A stretch of 20,895 nt of DNA from CADDYX01 sp045809945. GTDB taxonomy: Bacteria; Verrucomicrobiota; Verrucomicrobiia; Chthoniobacterales; UBA10450. Positions within the stretch are counted from its first letter, which is position 1; each line of letters opens with the position of its first letter. The notes below the pieces were generated by a model, which did not search any database, was not told the origin of the DNA, and saw only the letters and a list, made by a program, of their open reading frames with translations. The stretch covers positions 1-20,895 of the forward strand of contig JBJMWW010000108.1 in NCBI GenBank assembly GCA_045809945.1, given 5' to 3'. Shown piece by piece: positions 6,680 to 15,206 of the stretch. The position numbers were made by a program, and so were the translations under genes.

Positions 6680-8407
6680 ATGTCGATTTACCGGCGCGTC
6701 CTGACCTACTACCGCGCGTTTTTGCCGCAAACGATTTTCGGCCTGGCGCTCACGCTCGTCGGAATCGCGCTGAATCTGCTGAAGCCGTGGCCCTTCAAGA
6801 TCATCGTCGATCGCTATCTGCAGCCGGGGGCTGACGCGCGTCACGCCATTCCCCTGCTCTGCCTCGCGCTGGTCGGTATTCAGTTGCTTTGGGGAATCGC
6901 CAACTGGGCGAGCAATTACATACTCGTCAAAACCGGCCTACAGGCGCTGCTCAAACTCCGCACCGACATCTACGCGCACCTGCAACGGCTCTCGCTCAAA
7001 TTTCACGATGCGCGCCGCTCGGCTGATTCGAGCTTTCGTGTTGCCTACGATTCGCAGTCCGTCCAAACGATCTACAACAAAGGATTCACGAACATTTTCG
7101 CTGCCTTTGTCACACTGATCGGCACGTTTATCGTGATGGTGCGGCTCGATCCAATGCTTGCGCTTCTCTCGCTCGCGATCGTGCCGCTGATAGTCTCGGC
7201 GATATACTTCTTCGCCGGACGGATCCGGCGCGAATCGACCAGTATCCAGGAGCAGGAAAGCGCCGTGCTCGCCCAGGCGCAGGAAGGACTAAGCTCGATC
7301 CGAATGGTCCACGCCTTCGGCCGTGAGGAATGGGAAGTCGGCCAGTTCCATGAACGCGCGCAACAAAGTCTCCGCGCAAATTTGCAGCTCACGCTAACCA
7401 ATGTGAACAGCGCGCTTGTCATCAGCACGCTGATCGTCGCAGGCACGGCTGCGATGTATTACGTCGGTTCGTTGCATGTCATTTCCGGCCAGTTGTCGCT
7501 GGGTTCGCTCCTCGTTTTCAATGCATATCTGCTGATGCTGTATCAACCACTCGAGGCGATTACCTACACCGCGTGGGCGATGGAGGGAGCGACTGCAGGA
7601 GCGCGGCGATGTTTCGAAGTTCTCGATCGCGAAGCCGACGTCGCCGACGCTCCGGACGCGCGGGAGATTGCGTCGACGACTGGCGCGATCGGGTTCGAAA
7701 ATGTGCAGTTCCGATACGGTGACCGAGTCGTTCTGCACGATCTAAACCTCTCAATCGCGCCGAACCAAATCGTCGCGATCGTCGGCGGAACCGGCGCGGG
7801 TAAGAGCACACTGCTCAGTCTCGTTCCGCGTTTCTATGATCCGACGAACGGAGCGGTGACACTCGATGGCCAGGATTTGCGTTCGATCACGAAGCGCTCA
7901 TTGCGCGCGCAAATCGCGATTGTGCTTCAGGACACGCTGCTTTTCTCGACCACGATTCGCGAGAATATCGCGTACGGCCGCGCCGATGCGACGGACGAGG
8001 AGATTCGTGACGCAGCACGGCGTGCGCAGGCCGACGGCTTTATTTCAGACCTCCCTCAGGGCTACGACAGTCCAGTTGGCGAGCGCGGCGGTCATCTCAG
8101 CGTCGGCCAGCGACAACGCATTGGACTGGCGCGTGCCTTTCTGAAAAACGCGCCGATTCTCCTGCTTGATGAACCAACGTCGGCCCTCGATCCGACCACC
8201 GAAGCCGCGGTCATGGAAACGATCAAGGAACTGATGCGCGGTCGCACGACATTGATCGTGACGCATCGGCTGGCGACCGTGCATGGCGCCGACTCGCTGC
8301 TTGTCCTGGAGAACGGCCGCATAGTTGAACAAGGCAGCGGGCCGGAGCTGCTCGCGCTCGGCGGCGTTTACGCGAAGATGTACGCATCGGGAAATTTCCC
8401 GCGATGA
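6680..8407 (+). CDS. MsbA-like ABC exporter, fused membrane and ATPase domains
   Basis: This 575-aa half-transporter should work as a homodimer in the inner membrane. The membrane domain (about 1-310) has helices near 17-37, 57-75, 136-155, 160-180 and 246-290. The ATPase domain (about 335-575) is complete: Walker A GGTGAGKST (369-377), Q-loop Q417, signature LSVGQ (473-477), Walker B ILLLDEP (493-499) with catalytic E498, and switch H529. MsbA-type exporters flip lipid A, glycolipids or lipid-linked glycans; others carry drugs or peptides. The gene overlaps the next, an acyltransferase, by 4 bp (ATGA), and a glycosyltransferase follows. This context favours a lipid or glycolipid substrate, which is inference. 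The ATG at 6680 gives a normal N-terminus. Confidence 0.95.
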   Translation: MSIYRRVLTYYRAFLPQTIFGLALTLVGIALNLLKPWPFKIIVDRYLQPGADARHAIPLLCLALVGIQLLWGIANWASNYILVKTGLQALLKLRTDIYAHLQRLSLKFHDARRSADSSFRVAYDSQSVQTIYNKGFTNIFAAFVTLIGTFIVMVRLDPMLALLSLAIVPLIVSAIYFFAGRIRRESTSIQEQESAVLAQAQEGLSSIRMVHAFGREEWEVGQFHERAQQSLRANLQLTLTNVNSALVISTLIVAGTAAMYYVGSLHVISGQLSLGSLLVFNAYLLMLYQPLEAITYTAWAMEGATAGARRCFEVLDREADVADAPDAREIASTTGAIGFENVQFRYGDRVVLHDLNLSIAPNQIVAIVGGTGAGKSTLLSLVPRFYDPTNGAVTLDGQDLRSITKRSLRAQIAIVLQDTLLFSTTIRENIAYGRADATDEEIRDAARRAQADGFISDLPQGYDSPVGERGGHLSVGQRQRIGLARAFLKNAPILLLDEPTSALDPTTEAAVMETIKELMRGRTTLIVTHRLATVHGADSLLVLENGRIVEQGSGPELLALGGVYAKMYASGNFPR

Positions 8408-8988
8408 GCAACGTCGCCGCAAATCGAACAGTTGAAGGCGATTGGTGGCACGAGCCAATTCCTGAAAACATCGCGTTCGGAGAAGGATTCTATTGCGAAA
8501 GCGCGCAAGTCTTTCGCTTTTTGAAATCGAAAGCGCCGAACGCGATCCGCTTCGGCAGCCACGTCTCCGTCTATGCCGGTTGCTCGTTTTCTGTTGGTCC
8601 GAATGGTTCATGCAGGATCGGCGATTTCACATTGCTGAACGGCGCCCTGATCATGGCCGAAGATCGGATCGACATTGGTTCGCATTGCTTGATCTCGTGG
8701 AATGTCGGCATCGCCGATTCGGATTTTCATCCGCTCGAACCTGCACAGCGAGTGATCGATGCCCAGGCCCTCGCGCCGTTTTTCAAAAACCGACCGGCGC
8801 GCCCGAAACTCGCCACCGCACCAGTGAAAATCAGCGATAACGTCTGGATCGGCATGAACGCCGTCATCTTGAAAGGCGTAACGATCGGCGAAAATTCTGT
8901 CGTCGCGGCGGGCGCAGTCGTGACAAAAAGCGTCGCACCGAATGTCGTGGTCGCGGGCAATCCCGCGCAGGTTGTTCGTCAGCTTTAA
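8404..8988 (+). CDS. Left-handed beta-helix acyltransferase (hexapeptide-repeat family)
   Basis: This 194-aa protein belongs to the hexapeptide acyltransferases, which usually form trimers and transfer acetyl or similar groups from CoA to sugars. Hexapeptide repeats run from about 48 to 100 and 140 to 180; the second block reads DNVWIGMNAVILKGVTIGEN and ends in the classic VVAGNPAQVV. Between them lies an excursion with DSDFHP, whose H109 is the likely catalytic histidine. The ATG overlaps the exporter stop by 4 bp, so translation is coupled. The glycosyltransferase starts 8 bp downstream. It probably O-acetylates a surface glycan or glycolipid made or moved by its neighbours. The family is secure; acceptor and acyl donor are unknown. 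Confidence 0.93.
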   Translation: MSNVAANRTVEGDWWHEPIPENIAFGEGFYCESAQVFRFLKSKAPNAIRFGSHVSVYAGCSFSVGPNGSCRIGDFTLLNGALIMAEDRIDIGSHCLISWNVGIADSDFHPLEPAQRVIDAQALAPFFKNRPARPKLATAPVKISDNVWIGMNAVILKGVTIGENSVVAAGAVVTKSVAPNVVVAGNPAQVVRQL

Positions 8989-8996
8989 TTCGTTCG

Positions 8997-10169
8997 ATGA
9001 AGCGCAAGCGCATCGTCGTGATGGGCTTCATGGGTTCGATGCCGATCGCCGGCGTCATCTGGCAGCACATCCACTACATCGTCGGTCTGCAGAAGCTCGG
9101 GCATGATGTTTACTACATCGAGGACTCGGCGCGACTACCCTACAACGCGGACACATTCGAGATCACCAACGACTATGACTACGCGGCGAAGTTACTCGGG
9201 CGAGTCGCTACTGAATTCGATTTCAAACGGAGGTGGTCCTTCTGCGCGCGTTACCTGCCGGACAATCCGACAGCCGGCCTGCCGCTGAAGAAGGTTCGTC
9301 AGCTTTATCGCGAAGCGGATGCAATTTTAAATGTCTGCGGCACGCAGGAGTTCAATGACGATCTGCTGGAAAGCGACCGCATTCTTTACATTGAAAGCGA
9401 TCCAGGCGTGGAGCAGATCAAAGTCGACCAACGTAATCGCACGACGATCGAATATCTGCGCCGCCACCATGCGCTCTTCACCTTCGGCGAGAACGTCGCC
9501 AAACCAGCGTTCCCCGTTCCGACGCACGGACTCCGCTGGTTACCGACACGTCAGCCGATTGTGACTGAATTGTGGAAGACGCAGCGAACGCCTGCGCGCG
9601 GCGCCGTGTTCACGTCCGTCGCGAACTGGTCGACGAGTGGATTGAAGGATATCGAGTGGCGGGGAGAAAAGTATCTCTGGAGTAAATCGCGCGAATTCCT
9701 GCGGTTTGTCGCGGCGCCGAAACGCGCCGGCGAGACTTTCGAACTGGCAACGGAGATCGGTGAGGAGCGCACGCGCGAAAAGTTTCTGCGCAACGGCTGG
9801 CGATTTCGCGCGCCGCATGTGATGAGCGCCGATTATTCGCTTTATCGCGATTACATCCGCAGGTCGAAAGGCGAGTTCACGGTCGCGAAAGATCAGTATG
9901 TCCGGCTGGACACCGGCTGGTTCAGCGACCGTAGCGGCTGTTACCTCGCGGCAGGACGGCCGGTGATCATCCAGGAAACTGGATTCAGCGAACATTACGG
10001 TAAGACCGGCGGACTTTTTTCGTTTGGCAAGCTGGACGAAATCACCGAAGCGGTCCGCGAAATTAACACTGATTATCGCAGGCATTCTCGCGCGGCGCGA
10101 GACGTTGCGCGCGAATTCTTCGAAGCAGAAACAGTTTTGCGCTCGCTGCTTGAGCGCGCGAATATTTGA
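8997..10169 (+). CDS. Glycosyltransferase-like protein (GT-B fold, CgeB-like C-terminus)
   Basis: This 390-aa protein begins MKRKRIVVMGFMGSMPIAGV, a nucleotide-fold start typical of GT-B enzymes, followed by a probable helix for the partner domain. The C-terminal half holds the best-conserved block: a GEFTVAK strand (292-298), DTGWFSDRSGCYLAAGRPVI (305-324) and a following QETG (326-329). This is the donor-nucleotide side of GT-B transferases such as CgeB-like proteins. The minus-strand gene at 15690-16832 has the same block. No signal peptide is present, so it acts in the cytoplasm. It is the third gene of the exporter-acyltransferase set, 8 bp downstream, and probably builds the glycan that is acylated and exported. 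Donor and acceptor are unknown, and a strict CAZy family cannot be named without a search. Confidence 0.82.
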   Translation: MKRKRIVVMGFMGSMPIAGVIWQHIHYIVGLQKLGHDVYYIEDSARLPYNADTFEITNDYDYAAKLLGRVATEFDFKRRWSFCARYLPDNPTAGLPLKKVRQLYREADAILNVCGTQEFNDDLLESDRILYIESDPGVEQIKVDQRNRTTIEYLRRHHALFTFGENVAKPAFPVPTHGLRWLPTRQPIVTELWKTQRTPARGAVFTSVANWSTSGLKDIEWRGEKYLWSKSREFLRFVAAPKRAGETFELATEIGEERTREKFLRNGWRFRAPHVMSADYSLYRDYIRRSKGEFTVAKDQYVRLDTGWFSDRSGCYLAAGRPVIIQETGFSEHYGKTGGLFSFGKLDEITEAVREINTDYRRHSRAARDVAREFFEAETVLRSLLERANI

Positions 10170-10199
10170 TTTCTCGGGCATTCGCCACATCTTCTCGCC

Positions 10200-11798
10200 T
10201 TGTTCGTGATTAAGCGCATCGTAGTGGGATTGTGGGGAGTCGCGTGCGCCGCGCGGTTGGTGGCGCAGCAACAGCAACAACCGCCAAATCCTCACCTCTC
10301 GCCGACCGCTACTGCGCCGGCGCAAACGATCACCGTGCCGGTACCCGTTGGGCCAACCCAGCCAAACGGTAAGATTCAGAACAGTCTGGTCCGCATCACT
10401 GCCACGGAAGTCGAGCCGGATTATCGCGCGCCGTGGAATTCCGGCGCCATCGCCCGCGGCATCGGCGCTGGCTTCGTCGTTGACGGAAACCGGATCATGA
10501 CGAACGCGCACGTCGTGAGCAACAGCCGCTATCTCACCGTCGAACGTGAAGGTGACCCGAATAAGTACCCGGCAAAGGTGCAATTCGTTGCACACGATTG
10601 CGATCTTGCGGTGGTCAGCGTGGCAGCTCCGGATTTTTTCAAGAACATGAAGCCGCTCCAGCTCGGCGGAATTCCCGAGCTCGAATCAACTGTGTCGGCT
10701 TACGGCTATCCGATTGGCGGGGAAAGGATGTCGGTCACGACAGGAATCGTTTCGCGAATCGATTTCCAGACCTACACGCATTCGTCGGTCGATCAGCATC
10801 TCGCGATTCAAATCAGCGCCCAGATCAACCCGGGAAATAGCGGTGGTCCGGTCATGCAAAACGGCAAAGTCGTAGGCGTAGCGTTTCAGGGCTACAGCGG
10901 GGATGTCGCGCAAGGCGTCGCCTACATGATCCCGACGCCGGTCATGCAACGTTTTCTCAAAGACGTGGCTGATGGCCGGTATGATCGATACGTCGATCTC
11001 GGATTGAGCTACTTCAAACTGCAAAACCCGGCGCAACGGCAGTTCCTGGGTTTACCGGATGATGGCCGCGGCGTGCTTGTCGGCAGCGTGGTTGAAGCAG
11101 GCCCATCGGGAAAATCGGTCAAGCCCGGCGATGTTCTCGTTTCCATCGATAATCACGCCATCGGCGCCGACTCATTCGTCGAACTACAAGGCGAGCGTGT
11201 CGAAATGCCTGAAGTCGTCGAACGCAAATTCAAGGGCGACACGGTCAAGCTCGACATCATTCGGGACAAAAAGCCGATGAGCGTTACGCTCACCCTCGGC
11301 ACGGTTTGGCCCTACCTTATTCAAGGTCATCAGTACGACGTGCGGCCACGCTATATCGTTTACGGCGGTCTGCTCTTTCAGCCGCTCTCACTCGATATGA
11401 AGGAAGCATATCAGATCAGTGACCCGCGGCTGGTGCACTTCTTCGATTTCTTCGTTAGCGACGAGATCTACCTCGAGCACCCGGAAGTCATCGTGCTGAC
11501 AAATATTCTGGCGGATCCGATTAACACGTATCTGACCCCGTATCGCGGCAGCATTGTCGATGAAGTGAACGGGAAAAAAATAAAGACGTTGAAAGACCTG
11601 GCGGCGGCTTTCGCGGAACCGGCGGATCAGTTTGTCGTTCAGATGATCGGCGAAGGTCCGCCGCTGGTGCTCAATCGTGCTGCGGTCGAGGCGGCACGCG
11701 AAAGAATCAAAACCCGCTACAACGTGTTGGCCGAGCAAAACCTCGAGGATCAGCCAATCTCGAGCGGTGCATCGCCGGTCGTCGCCGATCACAGGTAA
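10200..11798 (+). CDS. Secreted HtrA/Deg-type serine protease with PDZ domains
   Basis: The 532-aa protein has a signal peptide (hydrophobic about 7-22, likely cut near VAQQ) and a Gln/Pro-rich stretch. A trypsin-like domain (about 60-255) has an intact triad: H104 in TNAHVV, D135 in DCDLAVV and S214 in NPGNSGGPV. A PDZ domain follows (about 265-365). The last part (about 380-510), starting YIVYGGLLFQPLS, resembles the extra PDZ-like domain of plant Deg2/Deg9 proteases. It should degrade or refold misfolded periplasmic or outer-membrane proteins. The start is TTG at 10200; a GTG at 10206 is an alternative. The next gene overlaps by one base and encodes a homologue without the triad. The gene lies 30 bp after the glycosyltransferase, so read-through is possible. 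Confidence 0.94.
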   Translation: MFVIKRIVVGLWGVACAARLVAQQQQQPPNPHLSPTATAPAQTITVPVPVGPTQPNGKIQNSLVRITATEVEPDYRAPWNSGAIARGIGAGFVVDGNRIMTNAHVVSNSRYLTVEREGDPNKYPAKVQFVAHDCDLAVVSVAAPDFFKNMKPLQLGGIPELESTVSAYGYPIGGERMSVTTGIVSRIDFQTYTHSSVDQHLAIQISAQINPGNSGGPVMQNGKVVGVAFQGYSGDVAQGVAYMIPTPVMQRFLKDVADGRYDRYVDLGLSYFKLQNPAQRQFLGLPDDGRGVLVGSVVEAGPSGKSVKPGDVLVSIDNHAIGADSFVELQGERVEMPEVVERKFKGDTVKLDIIRDKKPMSVTLTLGTVWPYLIQGHQYDVRPRYIVYGGLLFQPLSLDMKEAYQISDPRLVHFFDFFVSDEIYLEHPEVIVLTNILADPINTYLTPYRGSIVDEVNGKKIKTLKDLAAAFAEPADQFVVQMIGEGPPLVLNRAAVEAARERIKTRYNVLAEQNLEDQPISSGASPVVADHR

Positions 11799-13303
11799 TG
11801 CGCGGCTTTTTCGTCAGCGTCTGTTCGTCGCTCATCGCGCTCGCCGCGTTTGGCGCTGCAAGCCCAAAACCGCTGCAGCCCGGCCCCGAGACAATCATCA
11901 AGCCAAAGGAGCTTTCGCTCGTCCGGGTCAATGTCACCGGTCAGGCTTACGATTACATTCGACCGTGGCAAAAAAAGGCGCCGTTCTCGAAACGCGCGCT
12001 CGGCGCGGTGTTGCCGCACGGACGGATTCTTGTCACGGCCGACCTGATCGCGAATCAGAACTACGTCGAGCTCGAGCGCGCCGAGTCAGGTGATAAGAGC
12101 GCGGCGAACGTTACGGTCGTCGATTACGAATCGAACCTCGCGCTGCTCGAGCCGGCCGACAAAGCATTCCTCGAAGGTCTTAAGCCGCTCGATCTTGCGA
12201 ATGACACGGTGGTCGGTGATCGCATCTCGGCCTGGCAATTGGAAACGACCGGCGCGCTCGTCGTTACAGAAGGACTCGTCACGACTGTGCAGATGACGCG
12301 CTATCCGATCGATGTCGGCCAGTTCCTCACCTATCGGATCAGTATTCCGATGCAGTATCGCGACAACAGCTACACCGTGCCGATCGTAAAGAACAATAAG
12401 CTGTCGGGCTTGCTGCTACGTTTCGATCCGCGGTCGCAGGTACTCGACGCGATCCCGGCGCCGATCATCGCGCACTTCCTGAAAGATGCAGATTCACAAC
12501 ACTATCGCGGATTTCCGACTGCCGGGTTTGCGTTTTTTCCCACGCGCGATCCCGAGCTGCGGAAGTTTGCAAACGACACGGCCAAGTCTGGCGGCGTTTA
12601 CGTCACCAGCGTCGAGCCGAATAGTCCGGCGGCGAAAGCAGGCTTGCAGCCGGCCGACATCGTGACGGCTGTCGGCAATAATGAGGTCGACCAGAACGGC
12701 AATTACGTCGATCCGCTCTACGGCAAGATCGAGTTTACCAATCTCATCACCGGACGAGGCTTCTGCGGCGACACGATTCCCCTCCATGTTCAGCGTAAGG
12801 GCGAATCGATGCAGCTGAACCTGGCGCTGGAGCATCGTGCCGCGAAGGATTACGTCATTCCACCGTACGCTGTCGACCAGCCGCCGAATTACATCGTGCT
12901 TGGCGGAATGATCTTCGAGGAGCTGTCGCGTCAGTACCTAAAGGAATGGGGCGGTAACTGGCAAAAGGAAGCGCCGCCGCGTTTCGTTTACATGGACCGT
13001 TATCAATCGGAGTTGTTCCCCGACGAGAATCGTCGCGTCGTCATCCTCAGCCAGGTGCTGCCTGCTGATACGACGATCGGCTACGACGAGTTTGGTTATC
13101 TCACCGTCGAGCGCGTCAACGGCCGCGAGATCAAATCGCTGCGCGATCTTGCTGAAGCGGTCAAGGAGCCGGCCGACGGCTTTATCAAAATCGAAACGCA
13201 CGAAGACCCGAAGCAGCTCGAACTGGACGCCGCGCAGGTGCAGCGCGAGACAAAACAACTGCAGCAGAATTACGATCTCCCCGCGCTGGAGCGGATTGAA
13301 TAG
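11798..13303 (+). CDS. Secreted Deg-like pseudoprotease with PDZ domains
   Basis: This 501-aa protein is a full-length homologue of the preceding protease, with the same order: signal peptide (about 5-21), trypsin-like fold (about 40-230), PDZ (about 262-347) and Deg2/Deg9-type C-terminal domain (about 362-480). The catalytic residues are gone: the histidine position is L83 (TADLIAN versus TNAHVVS), the aspartate is N113 (ESNLALL versus DCDLAVV), and GNSGG is replaced by DNSYT around 189-193. The PDZ core (YVTSVEPNSPAAKAGLQPAD) and the tail (RRVVILSQVL) remain well conserved. It is therefore probably a scaffold, chaperone or regulator of the active protease, perhaps as a mixed oligomer. The ATG shares one base with the upstream stop (TAATG), which implies coupled synthesis. 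The loss of activity is read from alignment by eye. Confidence 0.88.
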   Translation: MRGFFVSVCSSLIALAAFGAASPKPLQPGPETIIKPKELSLVRVNVTGQAYDYIRPWQKKAPFSKRALGAVLPHGRILVTADLIANQNYVELERAESGDKSAANVTVVDYESNLALLEPADKAFLEGLKPLDLANDTVVGDRISAWQLETTGALVVTEGLVTTVQMTRYPIDVGQFLTYRISIPMQYRDNSYTVPIVKNNKLSGLLLRFDPRSQVLDAIPAPIIAHFLKDADSQHYRGFPTAGFAFFPTRDPELRKFANDTAKSGGVYVTSVEPNSPAAKAGLQPADIVTAVGNNEVDQNGNYVDPLYGKIEFTNLITGRGFCGDTIPLHVQRKGESMQLNLALEHRAAKDYVIPPYAVDQPPNYIVLGGMIFEELSRQYLKEWGGNWQKEAPPRFVYMDRYQSELFPDENRRVVILSQVLPADTTIGYDEFGYLTVERVNGREIKSLRDLAEAVKEPADGFIKIETHEDPKQLELDAAQVQRETKQLQQNYDLPALERIE

Positions 13304-14710
13304 CTAACGCTCAGCGCGCTTAAGAAAGCGCGCGACTTCGGCGCGGTAATCGTGGAACGGATCGCCCATGAGCAGGAAGTCACGACTATCGCACGCGACG
13401 GAGTCCCAGTTGATCACGTAGGGACGATCCGAATTCATTAGGGCTGCGACGGCTGCCGCGCGGCCGGCCGCGCGCGTGTTCGACGGTGGAACCAGCGCGG
13501 CGCTATCGCGTCGCACGCTGTTATTCCATTCGCCGATTGCCTTCGGCGCTTTGACGCTGAAGAAGAGCCCCTTCTTCCGGTCGAGGTCGTGGTACGCCAG
13601 ATCGATACTTTCGAGCCATGGGTCGTCCCACCGTAAATTTTCTGATTCCATAAAGGTTTCGAGCAGCCATTTCTTCGTGATCCAATCGACCCCGCCGATG
13701 AGCGCGTCGGGATTACGGCTTAGCGCGTCCAGCGTGAACGCCCACGTCTCGAGCAACCAATCGATATCGTCGTCCGTTCCGCGCAGATGTTTCTGCGCGA
13801 GCTCGACGAACTGCCATTGCACATCGAGCGCGCCGATCATTCCGCCGTCTTCGAGCTCAACCAGCCAGCGGCCGGATTGATCGCGCGAAATCTCGCGGGT
13901 GCTTTGCACGGCATCAGCAAGGATGACCTTCTTCGGCAGAATTCCGGCCTCGAGCAAAGTCAGAACGCAGGCGGTCGTGCCGATTTTCAGCGCGGTCGCA
14001 AACGGACTCACGTTGGAGTCGCCGATGAGCAAGTGCAGACGCCGATATTTGCGGTAGTCGGCGAGCGGCTCATCCCGCGCGTTGATGATCGCGCGATTGA
14101 ACTGCACCCACTGATAAATGTCGTTCACGATGTGATCGGCCCGCTGGCTGATCTGGAACGGGACCGCCGGTTCCGTACGCGGCAATTCGAAATCGAACGC
14201 AAGCGGATTTGCCTGCCCTACTCGTCCGGCGCCAGTGAAAATCTGCCGCGTCGCGAGAAAACCGAGCAGCGTGCCGAGCACCGGCGGCGTGAACTGCGCT
14301 TCGCGCCGCATGAGGTAGTTCTCGTGGCAACCGAACGTTGCGCCGGTTTGGTGATCGACGTTGTTCTTGATGAATGACACGCGTCCGGCAACGCCGAGTT
14401 CTTCGAGCGCGTATTGCAGGAGCTGATCGCCAGCCAGGTCGTAGGTGACGAGATCGCGGATGCTCAGACACTCCGGCGACGCGTACTCGATGTGACCCAT
14501 GTCGAGATAGATCCGGCCGCCGTTGAGCAGGAAACCGCCATTGCCGGGTGGCTCTTCGTAATCGCGGTAGTGCAGATCGATCGCGCCGGCTTTCGCTTTC
14601 CGGAAGATGAAGTTCTTCACCCTTACCGGCCATGCGTCCGATGTGCCGCGCACTTCAGCGTCGGAGACAAGGCACCCATACTCCGTCTCGAGTCCGACGA
14701 TCCGGTCCAT
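13304..14710 (-). CDS. PafA/Dop-family protein (Pup ligase or deamidase homologue)
   Basis: The 468-aa protein starts MDRIVGLETEYG, the family's N-terminal signature with metal/ATP-binding glutamates E8 and E10. The catalytic aspartate is D70 in GGRIYLDMGH, followed by IEYASPE. NNVDHQTGATFGCHENYL, SQRADHI, NARDEP, YRRLHLLIGDSN and SIDLAYHD are all recognisable. Known members attach Pup to lysines (PafA) or activate and remove it (Dop), feeding a proteasome. The SPE after the HxEY motif is Dop-like, but the long Dop loop is not clear, so subtype is open. No pup, proteasome or Mpa gene is in the window. I chose the ATG at 14710 because the ORF start at 14776 adds 22 unrelated residues and would overlap the divergent neighbour's start. 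Confidence 0.88.
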   Translation of the reverse strand: MDRIVGLETEYGCLVSDAEVRGTSDAWPVRVKNFIFRKAKAGAIDLHYRDYEEPPGNGGFLLNGGRIYLDMGHIEYASPECLSIRDLVTYDLAGDQLLQYALEELGVAGRVSFIKNNVDHQTGATFGCHENYLMRREAQFTPPVLGTLLGFLATRQIFTGAGRVGQANPLAFDFELPRTEPAVPFQISQRADHIVNDIYQWVQFNRAIINARDEPLADYRKYRRLHLLIGDSNVSPFATALKIGTTACVLTLLEAGILPKKVILADAVQSTREISRDQSGRWLVELEDGGMIGALDVQWQFVELAQKHLRGTDDDIDWLLETWAFTLDALSRNPDALIGGVDWITKKWLLETFMESENLRWDDPWLESIDLAYHDLDRKKGLFFSVKAPKAIGEWNNSVRRDSAALVPPSNTRAAGRAAAVAALMNSDRPYVINWDSVACDSRDFLLMGDPFHDYRAEVARFLKRAER

Positions 14711-14774
14711 CCTACATAGATGCGTCACTCGACGCGTGCTTGCAACGTTACGGGGTCGGCGCAACATCGAATTC
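14711..14774. promoter_or_regulatory. Divergent promoter gap with small inverted repeat
   Basis: This 64-bp gap between the two divergent start codons must hold both promoters, or a shared one. A 5-bp inverted repeat GCGTC-ACTC-GACGC is at 14722-14735 and could be an operator, but it is short. No -35/-10 pair is convincing. Confidence 0.3.
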
Positions 14775-15206
14775 ATGAGCAGCCTTTCGATTCGCAGCCC
14801 GGCCGAGAAGGTGGGCGATCTAATTTATTTCGGTCGAATGCTGGACAAGATCCGCGCTAACGAACGTTGCGAATTGCCCGATTCTCACACGCCGAACCTC
14901 GGCAAGGGTTTCGACGGCGAGTGCTGCGAGTTTCTAGGCGTGATTTACGACGCCGTTGTCGCGCAGGTGAAGTCTGGCGCATCGGACGAAGATGTCCTCG
15001 CCTGGTGCCGCAAGAATGGCAAACAACGCAGCGAACGCGATGTGTTCGTCTGGAACGACTTCATGCGCAAACGTGGTTGGAACGACGAGATCACGCCAAT
15101 CCTGGAGCGGCGTAAACGCGAAAGCGGCTTCGACAATCGTTCCGACATTCAGACGATGTTCAATTACATCGACGCGGACGAAGGCCGCGCCGCACCGTCA
15201 TCTTGA
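14775..15206 (+). CDS. DUF5069 domain protein
   Basis: This 143-aa cytoplasmic protein matches the DUF5069 pattern: an N-terminal PAEKVGDLIYFGRMLDKIR segment, then GKGFDGECCEFLGV, a helical middle with LAWCRKNG and a C-terminal SDIQTMFNYIDADEGR. Function of the family is unknown; many members occur in Verrucomicrobiota and relatives. The ATG at 14775 fits this N-terminus; the frame is open further upstream but would run through the PafA/Dop start. The gene is divergent from the PafA/Dop gene. The last codons and the TGA stop (15204-15206) lie inside the left arm of a palindromic repeat, so the final few residues (PSS) are supplied by the repeat. Two cysteines at the ECCEF motif could be functional. 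Confidence 0.88.
   Translation: MSSLSIRSPAEKVGDLIYFGRMLDKIRANERCELPDSHTPNLGKGFDGECCEFLGVIYDAVVAQVKSGASDEDVLAWCRKNGKQRSERDVFVWNDFMRKRGWNDEITPILERRKRESGFDNRSDIQTMFNYIDADEGRAAPSS

Noticed and set aside
9540..10595. 351-aa minus-strand open frame
   Set aside because: It covers the ends of two well-supported plus-strand genes (glycosyltransferase and protease), has low-complexity arginine-rich composition and no recognisable motif.
14070..14633. 187-aa minus-strand frame
   Set aside because: It overlaps the PafA/Dop gene in another frame and is arginine-rich without motifs.
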